Positions 51,866 to 60,924 of a stretch of 64,000 nucleotides of DNA are shown piece by piece. How positions within the stretch are numbered: position 1 is the first letter of the stretch; each line of letters begins with the position of its first letter. The stretch is from Citrobacter koseri ATCC BAA-895 (GTDB lineage: Bacteria; Pseudomonadota; Gammaproteobacteria; Enterobacterales; Enterobacteriaceae). The notes below the pieces were generated by a model, which was not told the DNA's origin, made no database searches, and saw nothing but the letters and a program-made list of their open reading frames with translations. A program made the translations under genes and the position numbers. The stretch spans positions 2,108,001-2,172,000 of the forward strand of contig NC_009792.1 of the NCBI RefSeq assembly GCF_000018045.1, given 5' to 3'.

Positions 51866-53594
51866 CGCCGTCATTACGTTAAACGGCCTGGTGAAGCGCT
51901 TCGCCGGAATGGAAAAACCGGCGGTCGCCCCGCTCGACTGTACGATCCACGCCGGTTATGTCACGGGTCTGGTCGGGCCGGATGGCGCAGGCAAAACCAC
52001 GCTGATGCGGATGCTGGCAGGGCTGCTCAAGCCCGATAGCGGCAGCGCGTCGGTGATCGGGTTCGATCCGATCAAAAACGACAGTGAATTGCATGCAGTG
52101 CTCGGTTACATGCCGCAAAAATTTGGTCTGTATGAAGATCTGACCGTGATGGAGAATCTCAATCTCTATGCGGATTTACGCAGCGTAACGGGCGAAGAAC
52201 GGCAAAAAACGTTTGCCCGTCTGCTGGAATTTACCGCCCTCGGCCCCTTCACCAAACGGCTGGCAGGCAAGCTCTCGGGCGGGATGAAACAAAAACTCGG
52301 GCTGGCCTGTACGCTGGTCGGCGAGCCGAAAGTGCTGCTGCTTGACGAACCGGGCGTCGGCGTTGACCCCATCTCCCGTCGCGAGCTGTGGCAAATGGTG
52401 CATGAACTGGCGGGTGACGGCATGCTTATCCTGTGGAGTACGTCATACCTGGACGAAGCCGAACAGTGTCGCGACGTGCTGCTGATGAACGAAGGAGAGC
52501 TGCTGTATCAGGGCGAACCGACTAAGCTAACGCAGACCATGGCAGGACGCAGTTTCTTAATGAGCAGCCCGCAGGAGAATAACCGCAAGCTCCTGCAACG
52601 CGCGTTGAAACTGCCGCAGGTGAGCGACGGTATGATTCAGGGGAAATCGGTACGGCTGATCCTGAAAAAAGAGGCTACCGCAGAGGATATCCGCCGGGCC
52701 GAAGGGATGCCGGAGATAACGATTAACGACACCACGCCGCGCTTTGAAGATGCCTTTATCGACCTGCTTGGCGGCGCGGGTACGTCGGAGTCTCCGCTCG
52801 GCGCGATCCTGCATACCGTTGACGGCACGCCGGGTGAGACGGTCATTGAGGCCAAAGAACTGACCAAAAAATTCGGCGACTTCGCCGCCACCGACCACGT
52901 TAACTTCGCCGTTGAGCGCGGAGAAATCTTCGGTCTGCTCGGCCCCAACGGCGCGGGGAAATCCACCACGTTCAAGATGATGTGCGGTTTGCTGGTGCCA
53001 ACTTCCGGCAAAGCGCTGGTGCTGGATATGGATTTGAAAGTCAGCTCCGGCAAGGCGCGCCAGCATTTAGGGTATATGGCGCAAAAATTTTCCCTGTACG
53101 GCAACCTGACGGTAGAGCAAAACCTGCGCTTTTTCTCCGGGGTTTATGGCCTGCGAGGCCGGGCGCAAAACGAAAAAATCACCCGCATGAGCGAAGCCTT
53201 CGGCCTGAAAAGCATCGCTTCTCATGCGACGGATGCGCTGCCGCTCGGTTTTAAACAGCGTCTGGCGCTGGCCTGTTCGCTGATGCATGAACCCGACATT
53301 CTGTTTCTCGATGAACCCACCTCCGGCGTCGATCCCCTCACCCGCCGTGAGTTCTGGCTGCACATCAACAGCATGGTAGAAAAAGGGGTCACGGTGATGG
53401 TCACCACCCACTTTATGGACGAAGCGGAATACTGCGACCGTATCGGGCTGGTTTATCGCGGCAAGCTGATCGCCAGCGGGACGCCGGACGATCTGAAAGC
53501 GCAGGCGGCAGACGACGACACGCCGGATCCGACGATGGAGCAGGCCTTTATCACGCTCATTCACGACTGGGATAAGGAGCATACTCATGAGTAA
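51858..53594 (+). CDS. ybhF: YbhF, ABC exporter ATPase with two nucleotide-binding domains
   Basis: 578 residues. First domain: Walker A GPDGAGKT (40-47), signature LSGGMKQK, VLLLDEPGVGVD. Second: Walker A GPNGAGKS (362-369), Walker B ILFLDEPTSGVD. In the second domain the signature position reads LPLGFKQR instead of LSGG, a degenerate site that may leave only one composite ATPase site fully active. In the first domain a Gly-Val replaces the usual Thr-Ser after DEP. Powers YbhS-YbhR, reported to export cations and drugs. The start overlaps ybhG; the end overlaps ybhS by 8 bp. Confidence 0.94.
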   Translation: MNDAVITLNGLVKRFAGMEKPAVAPLDCTIHAGYVTGLVGPDGAGKTTLMRMLAGLLKPDSGSASVIGFDPIKNDSELHAVLGYMPQKFGLYEDLTVMENLNLYADLRSVTGEERQKTFARLLEFTALGPFTKRLAGKLSGGMKQKLGLACTLVGEPKVLLLDEPGVGVDPISRRELWQMVHELAGDGMLILWSTSYLDEAEQCRDVLLMNEGELLYQGEPTKLTQTMAGRSFLMSSPQENNRKLLQRALKLPQVSDGMIQGKSVRLILKKEATAEDIRRAEGMPEITINDTTPRFEDAFIDLLGGAGTSESPLGAILHTVDGTPGETVIEAKELTKKFGDFAATDHVNFAVERGEIFGLLGPNGAGKSTTFKMMCGLLVPTSGKALVLDMDLKVSSGKARQHLGYMAQKFSLYGNLTVEQNLRFFSGVYGLRGRAQNEKITRMSEAFGLKSIASHATDALPLGFKQRLALACSLMHEPDILFLDEPTSGVDPLTRREFWLHINSMVEKGVTVMVTTHFMDEAEYCDRIGLVYRGKLIASGTPDDLKAQAADDDTPDPTMEQAFITLIHDWDKEHTHE

Positions 53595-54720
53595 CGCCCT
53601 GCTCTCCTGGCGGCGCGTACGCGCGCTGTGCGTGAAAGAGACGCGTCAGATTATCCGCGATCCCAGTAGCTGGCTGATCGCCGTGGTGATCCCACTGCTG
53701 TTGCTGTTTATTTTTGGCTACGGGATTAACCTCGACTCCAGCAAGCTGCGGGTCGGCATTCTGCTCGAACAACAGAGCGAGGAGGCGCTGGATTTCACCC
53801 ACGCCATGACCGGTTCGCCGTATATCGACGCCACCATCAGCGATAGCCGCCATGAGCTTATTGAGAAAATGCAGGCCGGGCGCATTCGCGGGCTGGTGGT
53901 GATCCCGGTCGATTTTGCGCAAAAGATGGCGCGAGAGAATGACACCGCGCCGATACAGGTCATCACCGACGGCAGCGAACCGAACACCGCCAACTTCGTG
54001 CAGGGTTACGTGGAGGGGGTCTGGCAGATCTGGCAAATGCAGCGGGCTGAAGATCGTGGGGAAGAATTTGAACCACTGATCGACGTGCAGACCCGCTACT
54101 GGTTTAACCCGGCGGCCATCAGCCAGCACTTTATCATTCCTGGCGCGGTCACCATTATTATGACGGTGATTGGCGCCATTCTCACTTCGCTGGTGGTTGC
54201 ACGCGAGTGGGAACGCGGGACGATGGAGGCCCTGCTCTCGACCGAGGTGACGCGCGCAGAATTGTTGCTGTGCAAACTGATCCCCTACTACTTCCTCGGC
54301 ATGCTGGCGATGCTGCTGTGTATGCTGGTGTCGGTGTTTATTCTTGGCGTGCCCTGGCGCGGCTCGCTGGTGATTCTGTTTCTTATCACCAGCCTGTTTC
54401 TGCTCAGTACGCTGGGAATGGGACTGCTGATTTCCACCATTACCCGTAACCAGTTTAACGCCGCGCAGGTCGCGCTGAACGCCGCTTTTTTACCGTCGAT
54501 TATGCTGTCAGGCTTTATTTTCCAGATAGACAGTATGCCTGCCGTCATCCGCGCGGTGACTTACATTATTCCGGCGCGCTATTTCGTCAGCACTCTGCAA
54601 AGCCTGTTTCTGGCGGGGAACATCCCCATTGTGTTGATCGTTAATACGTTATTTTTAATCGCTTCGGCAGCCATGTTTATCGGCCTGACGTGGATGAAGA
54701 CCAAACGCCGGCTGGATTAA
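53587..54720 (+). CDS. ybhS: YbhS, ABC-2 type exporter permease
   Basis: 377 residues. One membrane segment near the N-terminus (SWLIAVVIPLLLLFIFGYGINL), a large periplasmic domain, then five segments in the C-terminal half. ABC-2 family blocks: VAREWERGTMEALLSTEVTRAELLLCKLIPYY and NAAFLPSIMLSGFIF. Partner of YbhR in a heterodimeric permease energised by YbhF. Separated from ybhR by a 105-bp REP-containing gap rather than the tight junction seen elsewhere in the operon. Confidence 0.94.
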   Translation: MSNALLSWRRVRALCVKETRQIIRDPSSWLIAVVIPLLLLFIFGYGINLDSSKLRVGILLEQQSEEALDFTHAMTGSPYIDATISDSRHELIEKMQAGRIRGLVVIPVDFAQKMARENDTAPIQVITDGSEPNTANFVQGYVEGVWQIWQMQRAEDRGEEFEPLIDVQTRYWFNPAAISQHFIIPGAVTIIMTVIGAILTSLVVAREWERGTMEALLSTEVTRAELLLCKLIPYYFLGMLAMLLCMLVSVFILGVPWRGSLVILFLITSLFLLSTLGMGLLISTITRNQFNAAQVALNAAFLPSIMLSGFIFQIDSMPAVIRAVTYIIPARYFVSTLQSLFLAGNIPIVLIVNTLFLIASAAMFIGLTWMKTKRRLD

Positions 54721-54727
54721 ATTTTCT

Positions 54728-54805
54728 GCCTGATGGCGCTTCGCTTATCAGGCCTACGACCACATATTTTGTAGGCCGGATAAGGCGTTTACGCCGCCAT
54801 CCGGC
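54728..54805. repeat. BIME inside the ybhGFSR operon
   Basis: GCCTGATGGCGCTTCGCTTATCAGGC followed by GTAGGCCGGATAAGGCG...CGCCATCCGGC: two facing REP units between ybhS and ybhR. Confidence 0.88.
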
Positions 54806-54825
54806 ATGGCATAAGGGAGAGAAAC

Positions 54826-55932
54826 ATGTTTCATCGCCTGTGGACATTAATCCGCAAAGAGCTGCAATCGCTGTTACGCGAGCCGCAGACCCGCGCGATC
54901 CTGATCTTACCGGTGCTGATCCAGGTGCTGCTGTTTCCCTTTGCCGCCACGCTGGAAGTGACCAATGCCACCATTGCCATTTATAACGAAGATAATGGCA
55001 AACATGCCGTCGAGCTGACGCAACGGTTCGCGCGCGCCAAAGCGTTTACCCATATCCTGCTGCTGAAAAGCCCGCAGGAAATCCAGCCGACGATCGACAC
55101 GCAAAAAGCGCTGCTGCTGGTACGCTTTCCGGCCGATTTTTCCCGTCACCTGGATAACCTCCAGCCCGCGCCGCTACAGCTCATTCTTGATGGCCGTAAC
55201 TCCAACAGCGCGCAAATCGCCGCCAATTATCTCCAGCAGATCGTCAAGGATTATCAGCAGGAGCTGATAGAGGGCAAACCCAAGCCCAACAACAGTGAGC
55301 TGGTGGTACGCAACTGGTACAACCCGAATCTGGACTATAAGTGGTTTGTGGTGCCGTCCCTGATCGCCATGATCACCACGATAGGCGTCATGATCGTCAC
55401 CTCGCTTTCCGTTGCCCGCGAGCGTGAACAGGGTACGCTGGATCAACTGCTGGTTTCCCCTCTCACCACCTGGCAAATTTTCATCGGTAAAGCGGTGCCC
55501 GCGCTGATTGTCGCCACTTTTCAGGCCACGATCGTACTGGCTATTGGCATCTGGGCGTACCACATCCCCTTTGCCGGTTCGCTGGCGCTGTTCTACTTCA
55601 CAATGGTGATTTACGGGCTGTCGCTGGTTGGATTTGGCTTGTTAATCTCGTCGCTCTGCTCCACCCAACAGCAGGCTTTCATCGGCGTATTCGTCTTTAT
55701 GATGCCTGCTATCCTGCTATCGGGATACGTTTCTCCGGTCGAGAACATGCCGGTATGGCTACAAAATCTGACGTGGATAAACCCTATCCGCCATTTTACG
55801 GACATCACCAAGCAGATTTATTTGAAAGATGCGAGTCTGAAGATCGTCTGGGGGAGTTTGTGGCCGCTACTGGTGATCACGGCCACAACGGGGTCAGCGG
55901 CGTATGCGATGTTTAGACGCAAAGTGATGTAG
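54826..55932 (+). CDS. ybhR: YbhR, ABC-2 type exporter permease
   Basis: 368 residues, same as E. coli. N-terminal segment RAILILPVLIQVLLFPFAA, periplasmic domain, then five C-terminal membrane segments with the family block AREREQGTLDQLLVSPLTTWQIFIGKAVPAL and PAILLSGYVSPVENMP. Homologous in plan to ybhS, its partner. Good AAGGGAGAGAAAC ribosome site created after the BIME. Its last 39 bp overlap the convergent ybhQ 3' end. Confidence 0.94.
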   Translation: MFHRLWTLIRKELQSLLREPQTRAILILPVLIQVLLFPFAATLEVTNATIAIYNEDNGKHAVELTQRFARAKAFTHILLLKSPQEIQPTIDTQKALLLVRFPADFSRHLDNLQPAPLQLILDGRNSNSAQIAANYLQQIVKDYQQELIEGKPKPNNSELVVRNWYNPNLDYKWFVVPSLIAMITTIGVMIVTSLSVAREREQGTLDQLLVSPLTTWQIFIGKAVPALIVATFQATIVLAIGIWAYHIPFAGSLALFYFTMVIYGLSLVGFGLLISSLCSTQQQAFIGVFVFMMPAILLSGYVSPVENMPVWLQNLTWINPIRHFTDITKQIYLKDASLKIVWGSLWPLLVITATTGSAAYAMFRRKVM

Positions 55933-56304
55933 CTTTTTCTCCTTCGCCAGCAGCGAAACCACAGCAGGCCCGGCAAGGATCGCCAGCCCAGCCAGCGCCA
56001 GCAGCAGGTTGTTGTGCAGTACGCGGGACAGCAGCCACAGGGCAATCATCGCGGCGCCGAAATACCAGGTGGTCGTCAGCTCTTCCAGCACATCCGCAAC
56101 GTCGCGCCAGCGCTGTTCGTGGTGGCGTTGTAACGCCAGCATCAGCAGCACCGTCACGCCATAAAGCACGCATAATCCCAGGCCGACGCGGACTAAAGCG
56201 CCGCTCATCCAGCCCATTACCAGCAGCGCCACTACCAGTAAATGCAACATTATCTGCCAGCAACTAAGACCCGTTGCGACACGAACACGTTGTTGCCACC
56301 TCAT
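55894..56304 (-). CDS. ybhQ: YbhQ, small inner-membrane protein
   Basis: 136 residues, same length as E. coli YbhQ. Four hydrophobic segments (MLHLLVVALLVMGWMSG; VRVGLGLCVLYGVTVLLMLAL; TWYFGAAMIALWLLS; LLLALAGLAILAGPAVVSLL) and a basic C-terminus (KHRIRR) predicted to be cytoplasmic. Function unknown. The ATG follows CAGGAGAAAAAGCC. The 3' end lies antisense to the last 13 codons of ybhR, and it diverges from ybhP. Confidence 0.9.
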   Translation of the reverse strand: MRWQQRVRVATGLSCWQIMLHLLVVALLVMGWMSGALVRVGLGLCVLYGVTVLLMLALQRHHEQRWRDVADVLEELTTTWYFGAAMIALWLLSRVLHNNLLLALAGLAILAGPAVVSLLAKEKKLHHFASKHRIRR

Positions 56305-56437
56305 GGCTTTTTCTCCTGAAGGATTTTTATCTAATTATTCAGAGTACCGAACTTTACGGAAAATTCCGTAAGACCGCATCTTTTTGTGACGACGACTACA
56401 CTATTTCAATCAGGATAGTGACGCGGACAGGAAGAAA

Positions 56438-57199
56438 ATGATCCAACAAACGCGAAATTTTTCATTCAAAGTGCTCACAATTAACACGCATAAGGGTTTT
56501 ACCGCCTTTAATAAGCGCTTTATTCTGCCGGAGCTGCGCGACGCCGTCAGAACCGTCAGCGCGGATATTGTCTGCCTACAGGAAGTGATGGGCGCGCATG
56601 AAGTTCATCCGCTGCACGTCGAGAACTGGCCTGATACCACCCATTACGAATTTCTTGCCGACACCATGTGGAGCGATTTCGCCTATGGTCGTAATGCCGT
56701 CTACCCGGAAGGGCATCACGGCAACGCGGTGCTGTCGCGCTATCCGATTGAACACTATGAAAATCGCGATGTCTCCGTCGGCGGCAGTGAAAAACGCGGC
56801 GTGCTGTATTGCCGTATTGTTCCGCCGATGCTGGCTCAGCCAATTCATGTGATGTGCGTGCATCTCGGCTTACGGGAAGGCCACCGCCAGGCGCAGTTGG
56901 ATATGCTGGTTGAATGGGTTAACGCCCTTCCCGAATCCGAACCCGTGGTGGTCGCCGGGGATTTCAACGACTGGCGGCAGAAAGCCAACTATCCGTTAAA
57001 AGCGTCTGCGGGGCTGGAGGAGATCTTCACCCGCGCGCATGGCCGCCCGGCGCGCACCTTTCCGGTCAGGCTGCCGATACTGCGACTCGATCGTATATAC
57101 GTCAAGAATGCCAATGCCAGCTCTCCTGCGGCGTTGCCGTTGCGTAACTGGCGACATTTATCTGACCATGCCCCTCTTAGCGCGGAGATACATCTATGA
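56438..57199 (+). CDS. ybhP: YbhP, endonuclease/exonuclease/phosphatase-family protein
   Basis: 253 residues, as in E. coli. EEP-fold motifs: LTINTHKGF, CLQEVMG (metal-binding Glu), NAVLSRYPI, CVHLGLREGHRQAQ, VVAGDFNDWR and the final SDHAPLSAEI. This superfamily includes DNases and phosphodiesterases of phospholipid or nucleotide substrates. Being coupled to cardiolipin synthase clsB (4-bp overlap) makes a phospholipid-related role attractive, but this is inference. First gene of ybhP-clsB-ybhN. Confidence 0.91.
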   Translation: MIQQTRNFSFKVLTINTHKGFTAFNKRFILPELRDAVRTVSADIVCLQEVMGAHEVHPLHVENWPDTTHYEFLADTMWSDFAYGRNAVYPEGHHGNAVLSRYPIEHYENRDVSVGGSEKRGVLYCRIVPPMLAQPIHVMCVHLGLREGHRQAQLDMLVEWVNALPESEPVVVAGDFNDWRQKANYPLKASAGLEEIFTRAHGRPARTFPVRLPILRLDRIYVKNANASSPAALPLRNWRHLSDHAPLSAEIHL

Positions 57200-58437
57200 A
57201 ATGTGGATGGCGTGAAGGCAATCAGATTCAGCTACTGGAAAACGGCGACCAGTTCTATCCCGCCGTGTTTGACGCTATCGCGCAGGCACAGCAGAGGATC
57301 ATCCTGGAAACCTTCATCTGGTTTGAAGATGACGTAGGTAAGCAGCTACACGCAGCGCTGCTTAAAGCGGCCAGACGCGGCGTAAAAGCGGAAGTGCTGT
57401 TAGACGGCTACGGCTCACCTGACCTCAGCGAGGCGTTTGTCGGGGAACTGACCGCAGCGGGGATAATCTTCCGCTATTACGATCCGCGTCCTCCCCTGTT
57501 CGGCATGCGCACCAACCTCTTTCGCCGTATGCACCGTAAAATCGTGGTTATTGACGATCGGGTCGCGTTTGTCGGCGGGCTGAATTACTCCGCAGAACAT
57601 ATGTCCGATTACGGCCCGGAAGCCAAACAGGATTACGCCGTTCGCGTCGAAGGGCCGGTCGTGGAGGATATTTTGCAGTTTGAGCTGGAAAACCTGCCGG
57701 GGCAAAGCGCCGCGCGCCGCTGGTGGCGACGCCATCATCGCGCCGAAGAAAACCGGAAACCCGGCGAAGCGCAGGTGCTGTTTATCTGGCGCGATAATGA
57801 TGAACATCGCAACGATATTGAACGTCACTATCTGAAGATGCTTACGCAGGCGAAACGTGAAGTGATTATCGCCAATGCCTATTTCTTTCCCGGCTATCGC
57901 CTGCTGCATGCCATGCGCAAAGCCGCCCGACGCGGCGTGCGGGTAAAACTGGTAATCCAGGGGGAACCCGATATGCCCATCGTCAAAGTCGGCGCGCGTC
58001 TGCTGTACAACTATCTGGTGAAAGGCGGCGTCCATGTCTATGAATATCGCCGTCGCCCGCTGCACGGCAAAGTGGCGTTGATGGACGATCACTGGGCGAC
58101 CGTCGGCTCCAGCAACCTCGATCCGCTCAGTCTGTCGCTTAACCTTGAAGCAAACGTCATTATTCATGACCGCACGTTTAACCAGACGCTGCGCGACAAC
58201 CTGAACGCCATTATCGCCAATGATTGCAAGCAGGTGGACGAGTCTATGCTGCCGAAGCGCACCTGGTGGAATCTGAGCAAAAGCGTGCTGGCGTTCCACT
58301 TCCTGCGCCACTTCCCGGCGCTGGTCGGTTGGCTGCCGGCGCACACGCCGCATCTGGCGCAGGTTGAACCACCCGCCCAACCGACGATGGAAACGCAGGA
58401 TCGGGTCGAAGCGGAAAACACGGGGGTGAAGCCCTGA
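57196..58437 (+). CDS. clsB: ClsB, cardiolipin synthase B
   Basis: Phospholipase D superfamily, 413 residues (E. coli ClsB, YbhO). Two HKD motifs: H113 in MHRKIVVIDDRVAFVGG and H290 in LHGKVALMDDHWATVGSSN. Condenses phosphatidylglycerol to cardiolipin at the membrane; no membrane helices, unlike ClsA. Overlaps ybhP by 4 bp and ybhN by one base (TGATG). The C-terminal 30 residues after the HLRHFPALVGWLPAH segment are variable. Requires YbhP neither for fold nor motif; the link is genomic. Confidence 0.95.
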   Translation: MKCGWREGNQIQLLENGDQFYPAVFDAIAQAQQRIILETFIWFEDDVGKQLHAALLKAARRGVKAEVLLDGYGSPDLSEAFVGELTAAGIIFRYYDPRPPLFGMRTNLFRRMHRKIVVIDDRVAFVGGLNYSAEHMSDYGPEAKQDYAVRVEGPVVEDILQFELENLPGQSAARRWWRRHHRAEENRKPGEAQVLFIWRDNDEHRNDIERHYLKMLTQAKREVIIANAYFFPGYRLLHAMRKAARRGVRVKLVIQGEPDMPIVKVGARLLYNYLVKGGVHVYEYRRRPLHGKVALMDDHWATVGSSNLDPLSLSLNLEANVIIHDRTFNQTLRDNLNAIIANDCKQVDESMLPKRTWWNLSKSVLAFHFLRHFPALVGWLPAHTPHLAQVEPPAQPTMETQDRVEAENTGVKP

Positions 58438-59399
58438 TGTCAACATCACACCCGCGATGTCGGCTGGCGAAAAAGATCCTCACCTGGCTGTTTTTTATCG
58501 CGGTGATTGTCCTGCTGGTCATTTATGCCGGAAAGGTCAACTGGGAAGATGTCTGGACGGTGATCCGGGATTACAACCGGATTGCGCTGTTGAGCGCGGT
58601 TGGGCTGGTGATTGTCAGCTACCTTCTTTACGGTTGCTACGATCTGCTGGGACGTTTTTACTGCGGCCACAAGCTGGCGAAGCGGCAGGTCATGCTGGTG
58701 TCGTTTATCTGTTACGCCTTCAATCTGACGTTAAGCACCTGGGTCGGCGGAATCGGTATGCGCTACCGTCTGTACTCCCGCCTCGGCTTACCGGGGAGCA
58801 CCATCACGCGTATTTTTTCGCTGAGCATTACCACCAACTGGCTGGGCTATATTCTGCTGGGCGGAATTATTTTTACCTTCGGCGTCGTGCAACTCCCGGC
58901 CCACTGGTATATCGATGAAAATACGCTGCGCATTCTCGGTATTGTGTTGTTACTGGTGATTGCCGTCTACCTGTGGTTTTGCGCCTTTGCGAAACGGCGT
59001 CATATCACGATTAAAGGCCAAAAGCTGATGCTTCCGTCATGGAAATTCGCCCTCGCGCAGATGGGGATTTCCAGCGCGAACTGGATGGTGATGGGCGCCA
59101 TTATCTGGCTGCTGATGGGGCAAGACGTTAATTATTTCTTTGTACTTGGCGTGCTACTGGTGAGCAGTATTGCCGGAGTGATCGTGCATATCCCGGCCGG
59201 GATCGGCGTTCTGGAAGCCGTGTTTATGGCGCTGCTGGCGGGTGAGCATACGTCGCAAGGCACCATTATCGCCGCCCTGCTCGCCTGGCGTGTGCTCTAT
59301 TATTTTATTCCGCTATTGCTGGCGTTGATTTGCTATCTGCTGCTGGAAAGTCGGGCAAAGAAGCTGCGGGCGAAAAACGAGAAAGCCTTAGCGAAGTGA
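58437..59399 (+). CDS. ybhN: YbhN, inner-membrane protein of the lysylphosphatidylglycerol synthase TM family
   Basis: 320 residues (318 in E. coli) with about eight membrane segments; family UPF0104/LPG_synthase_TM. Blocks: FNLTLSTWVGGIGMRYRLYSRLG, SITTNWLGYILLGG and IAGVIVHIPAGIGVLEAVF. No aminoacyltransferase domain, so it is not itself a lysyl-PG synthase; a phospholipid-flipping or accessory role is possible. ATG overlaps the clsB stop by one base. In E. coli ybhM lies between ybhN and ybhL; it is absent here. Confidence 0.91.
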   Translation: MSTSHPRCRLAKKILTWLFFIAVIVLLVIYAGKVNWEDVWTVIRDYNRIALLSAVGLVIVSYLLYGCYDLLGRFYCGHKLAKRQVMLVSFICYAFNLTLSTWVGGIGMRYRLYSRLGLPGSTITRIFSLSITTNWLGYILLGGIIFTFGVVQLPAHWYIDENTLRILGIVLLLVIAVYLWFCAFAKRRHITIKGQKLMLPSWKFALAQMGISSANWMVMGAIIWLLMGQDVNYFFVLGVLLVSSIAGVIVHIPAGIGVLEAVFMALLAGEHTSQGTIIAALLAWRVLYYFIPLLLALICYLLLESRAKKLRAKNEKALAK

Positions 59400-59418
59400 C
59401 GGGTTATTTGCTGCTTAT

Positions 59419-59466
59419 CAGGTGTATTACCGGCCTAACCTGTAGGCCGGATACAGCGTTCACGCC
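59419..59466. repeat. REP-like remnant between ybhN and ybhL
   Basis: CAGGTGTATTACCGGCCTAA and GTAGGCCGGATACAGCGTTC: two diverged REP arms in the convergent gap. Confidence 0.6.
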
Positions 59467-59468
59467 AA

Positions 59469-60173
59469 TTAACGGCGATTACCGAAAATACGCAGCAACA
59501 TCAGGAACAGGTTGATGAAGTCCAGATACAGCGTTAACGCGCCGAGAATCGAGTATTTCCGCAGCGTCGAGCTGTCACGAACATCAATCTGCTCGCCAAT
59601 GTTTTTCAGCTTCTGCGTGTCATAGGCGGTCAGGCCAACAAAGACAACCACCCCGATATAGGTCACCGCCCACATCAACGCTTCGCTTTTGAGCCAGAAG
59701 TTGACCAACGATGCCAGAATGATACCGATCAGCGCCATAAACAGCATGCTGCCCCAGCCGCTGAGATCGCGTTTCGTGGTGTAGCCATACAGGCTCATCA
59801 CGCCAAACATCCCGCCGGTCACGACAAACGTGCTGGCGATAGACGAATAGGTATAAACGATAAAAATGCTCGACAGCGTCAGGCCCGTCAGCGCCGAATA
59901 GAGCATAAACAGCGTGGTCGCCATCCCGGCGCTAAGTTTTTGCACCATTGCCGACAGCGCAATAACCAGCGCAAGCTGGGCGATAATCAAGCCAAAGAAG
60001 GTGATTTTGCTGGAAAAGACAAACATCATCACCGCAGGCGTATTCGCCGCATACCAGGCGATAAATGCGGTCAGCAGCAGCCCAACCGTCATCCAGCCAT
60101 ATACCTGCGCCATATACGTTTGCAGGCCGGAACGGGTCTGTACGATAGAATCGGATCGTGGGAATCGGTCCAT
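59469..60173 (-). CDS. ybhL: YbhL, Bax-inhibitor-1 family membrane protein
   Basis: 234 residues, as in E. coli. Seven membrane segments of the BI-1/YccA family: VYGWMTVGLLLTAFIAWYA, LYSALTGLTLSSIFIVYTYSSI, VVVFVGLTAYDTQKLKNIGE and YLDFINLFLMLLRIFGNRR. The paired aspartates around TAYDTQ and LDFINLF are the family's pH-sensing di-Asp sites. Bacterial relatives behave as pH-dependent calcium leaks; the role of YbhL is unclear. The start at 60173 has CAGGAGATC upstream; an extension to 60218 lies before that site. Confidence 0.92.
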   Translation of the reverse strand: MDRFPRSDSIVQTRSGLQTYMAQVYGWMTVGLLLTAFIAWYAANTPAVMMFVFSSKITFFGLIIAQLALVIALSAMVQKLSAGMATTLFMLYSALTGLTLSSIFIVYTYSSIASTFVVTGGMFGVMSLYGYTTKRDLSGWGSMLFMALIGIILASLVNFWLKSEALMWAVTYIGVVVFVGLTAYDTQKLKNIGEQIDVRDSSTLRKYSILGALTLYLDFINLFLMLLRIFGNRR

Positions 60174-60224
60174 GATGATCTCCTGATTAAAAGTGATACC
60201 CCTGAATAAGGGTATCACATTCTG

Positions 60225-60677
60225 CTACCAGCGTTTTGCCGCCTGCCGATCGCTATCGCGCGCTTCCACCCAGCGGTCGCCTTCCGGCGTCGCTTCACGC
60301 TTCCAGAACGGCGCGCGGGTTTTCAGATAATCCATAATGAATTGCCCGGCCTCAAACGCGCTGCTGCGGTGCGCGCTGGTTACGCCGACAAAGACAATCT
60401 CATCGCCCGGCCACAGTTCGCCAATACGATGGATCACCGTCACGCGCCCCAGCGGCCAGCGCGAGCGCGCCTCGTCCACGATATCCGCCAGCGCTTTTTC
60501 CGTCATCCCCGGGTAATGTTCCAGCGTCAGCGCTTTAACGCTGTCGCCCAGATTATGATTGCGGACTTTACCGGTAAAGGTCACGACTGCGCCATCTTCA
60601 TCACGCTCCGCCAGCCAGGGGTACTCCTCCCCGACGCTGAACGGCGCATGGCCAACGATCACTCGCGTTTCAGCCAT
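60225..60677 (-). CDS. moaE: MoaE, molybdopterin synthase large subunit
   Basis: With MoaD forms the heterotetramer that converts precursor Z (cyclic pyranopterin monophosphate) to molybdopterin. 150 residues. Blocks: GAVVTFTGKVRNHNLGDSV, LEHYPGMTEKAL, VTVIHRIGELWPGDEIVFVGV, SAHRSSAFEAGQFIMDYLKTRAPFWKRE with the active-site lysines. Starts one base after the moaD stop. Last gene of the moa operon, with ybhL following. Confidence 0.96.
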   Translation of the reverse strand: MAETRVIVGHAPFSVGEEYPWLAERDEDGAVVTFTGKVRNHNLGDSVKALTLEHYPGMTEKALADIVDEARSRWPLGRVTVIHRIGELWPGDEIVFVGVTSAHRSSAFEAGQFIMDYLKTRAPFWKREATPEGDRWVEARDSDRQAAKRW

Positions 60678-60678
60678 C

Positions 60679-60924
60679 TCAGCCTCCTGTCACCGGTGGG
60701 AAAAAGGCCACTTCATCACCCGCCGTCAGCGGATGTTCAAAACTGACCAGCGTCTGATTGACGGCGGCCAGCAGCTTGCCGTCTTCCAGCGCCAGCGCCC
60801 AGCGATCGCTTTGCGCCGCCAGATGCTGACGCAGCGCTTCTACGGTTGGGAAATCGGCGGCGACCTCTAACGCATCCGTTCCCACCAGTTCACGCACCTG
60901 AGCGAAAAACAGAACCTTAATCAT
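60679..60924 (-). CDS. moaD: MoaD, molybdopterin synthase sulfur carrier
   Basis: Ubiquitin-like 81-residue protein ending VTGG. The terminal glycine is adenylated by MoeB and then carries a thiocarboxylate that donates sulfur. MIKVLFFAQVRELVGTD start and FFPPVTGG end match the family. The start at 60924 overlaps moaC by 8 bp; a frame extending to 60987 lies within moaC and is rejected. Confidence 0.96.
   Translation of the reverse strand: MIKVLFFAQVRELVGTDALEVAADFPTVEALRQHLAAQSDRWALALEDGKLLAAVNQTLVSFEHPLTAGDEVAFFPPVTGG

Noticed and set aside
57415..58449. A 344-codon open frame opposite clsB, and similar ones opposite moaA and dinG
   Set aside because: The composition is Arg/His/Gln-rich as expected for antisense of coding DNA, with no motifs. 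The sense genes are certain.
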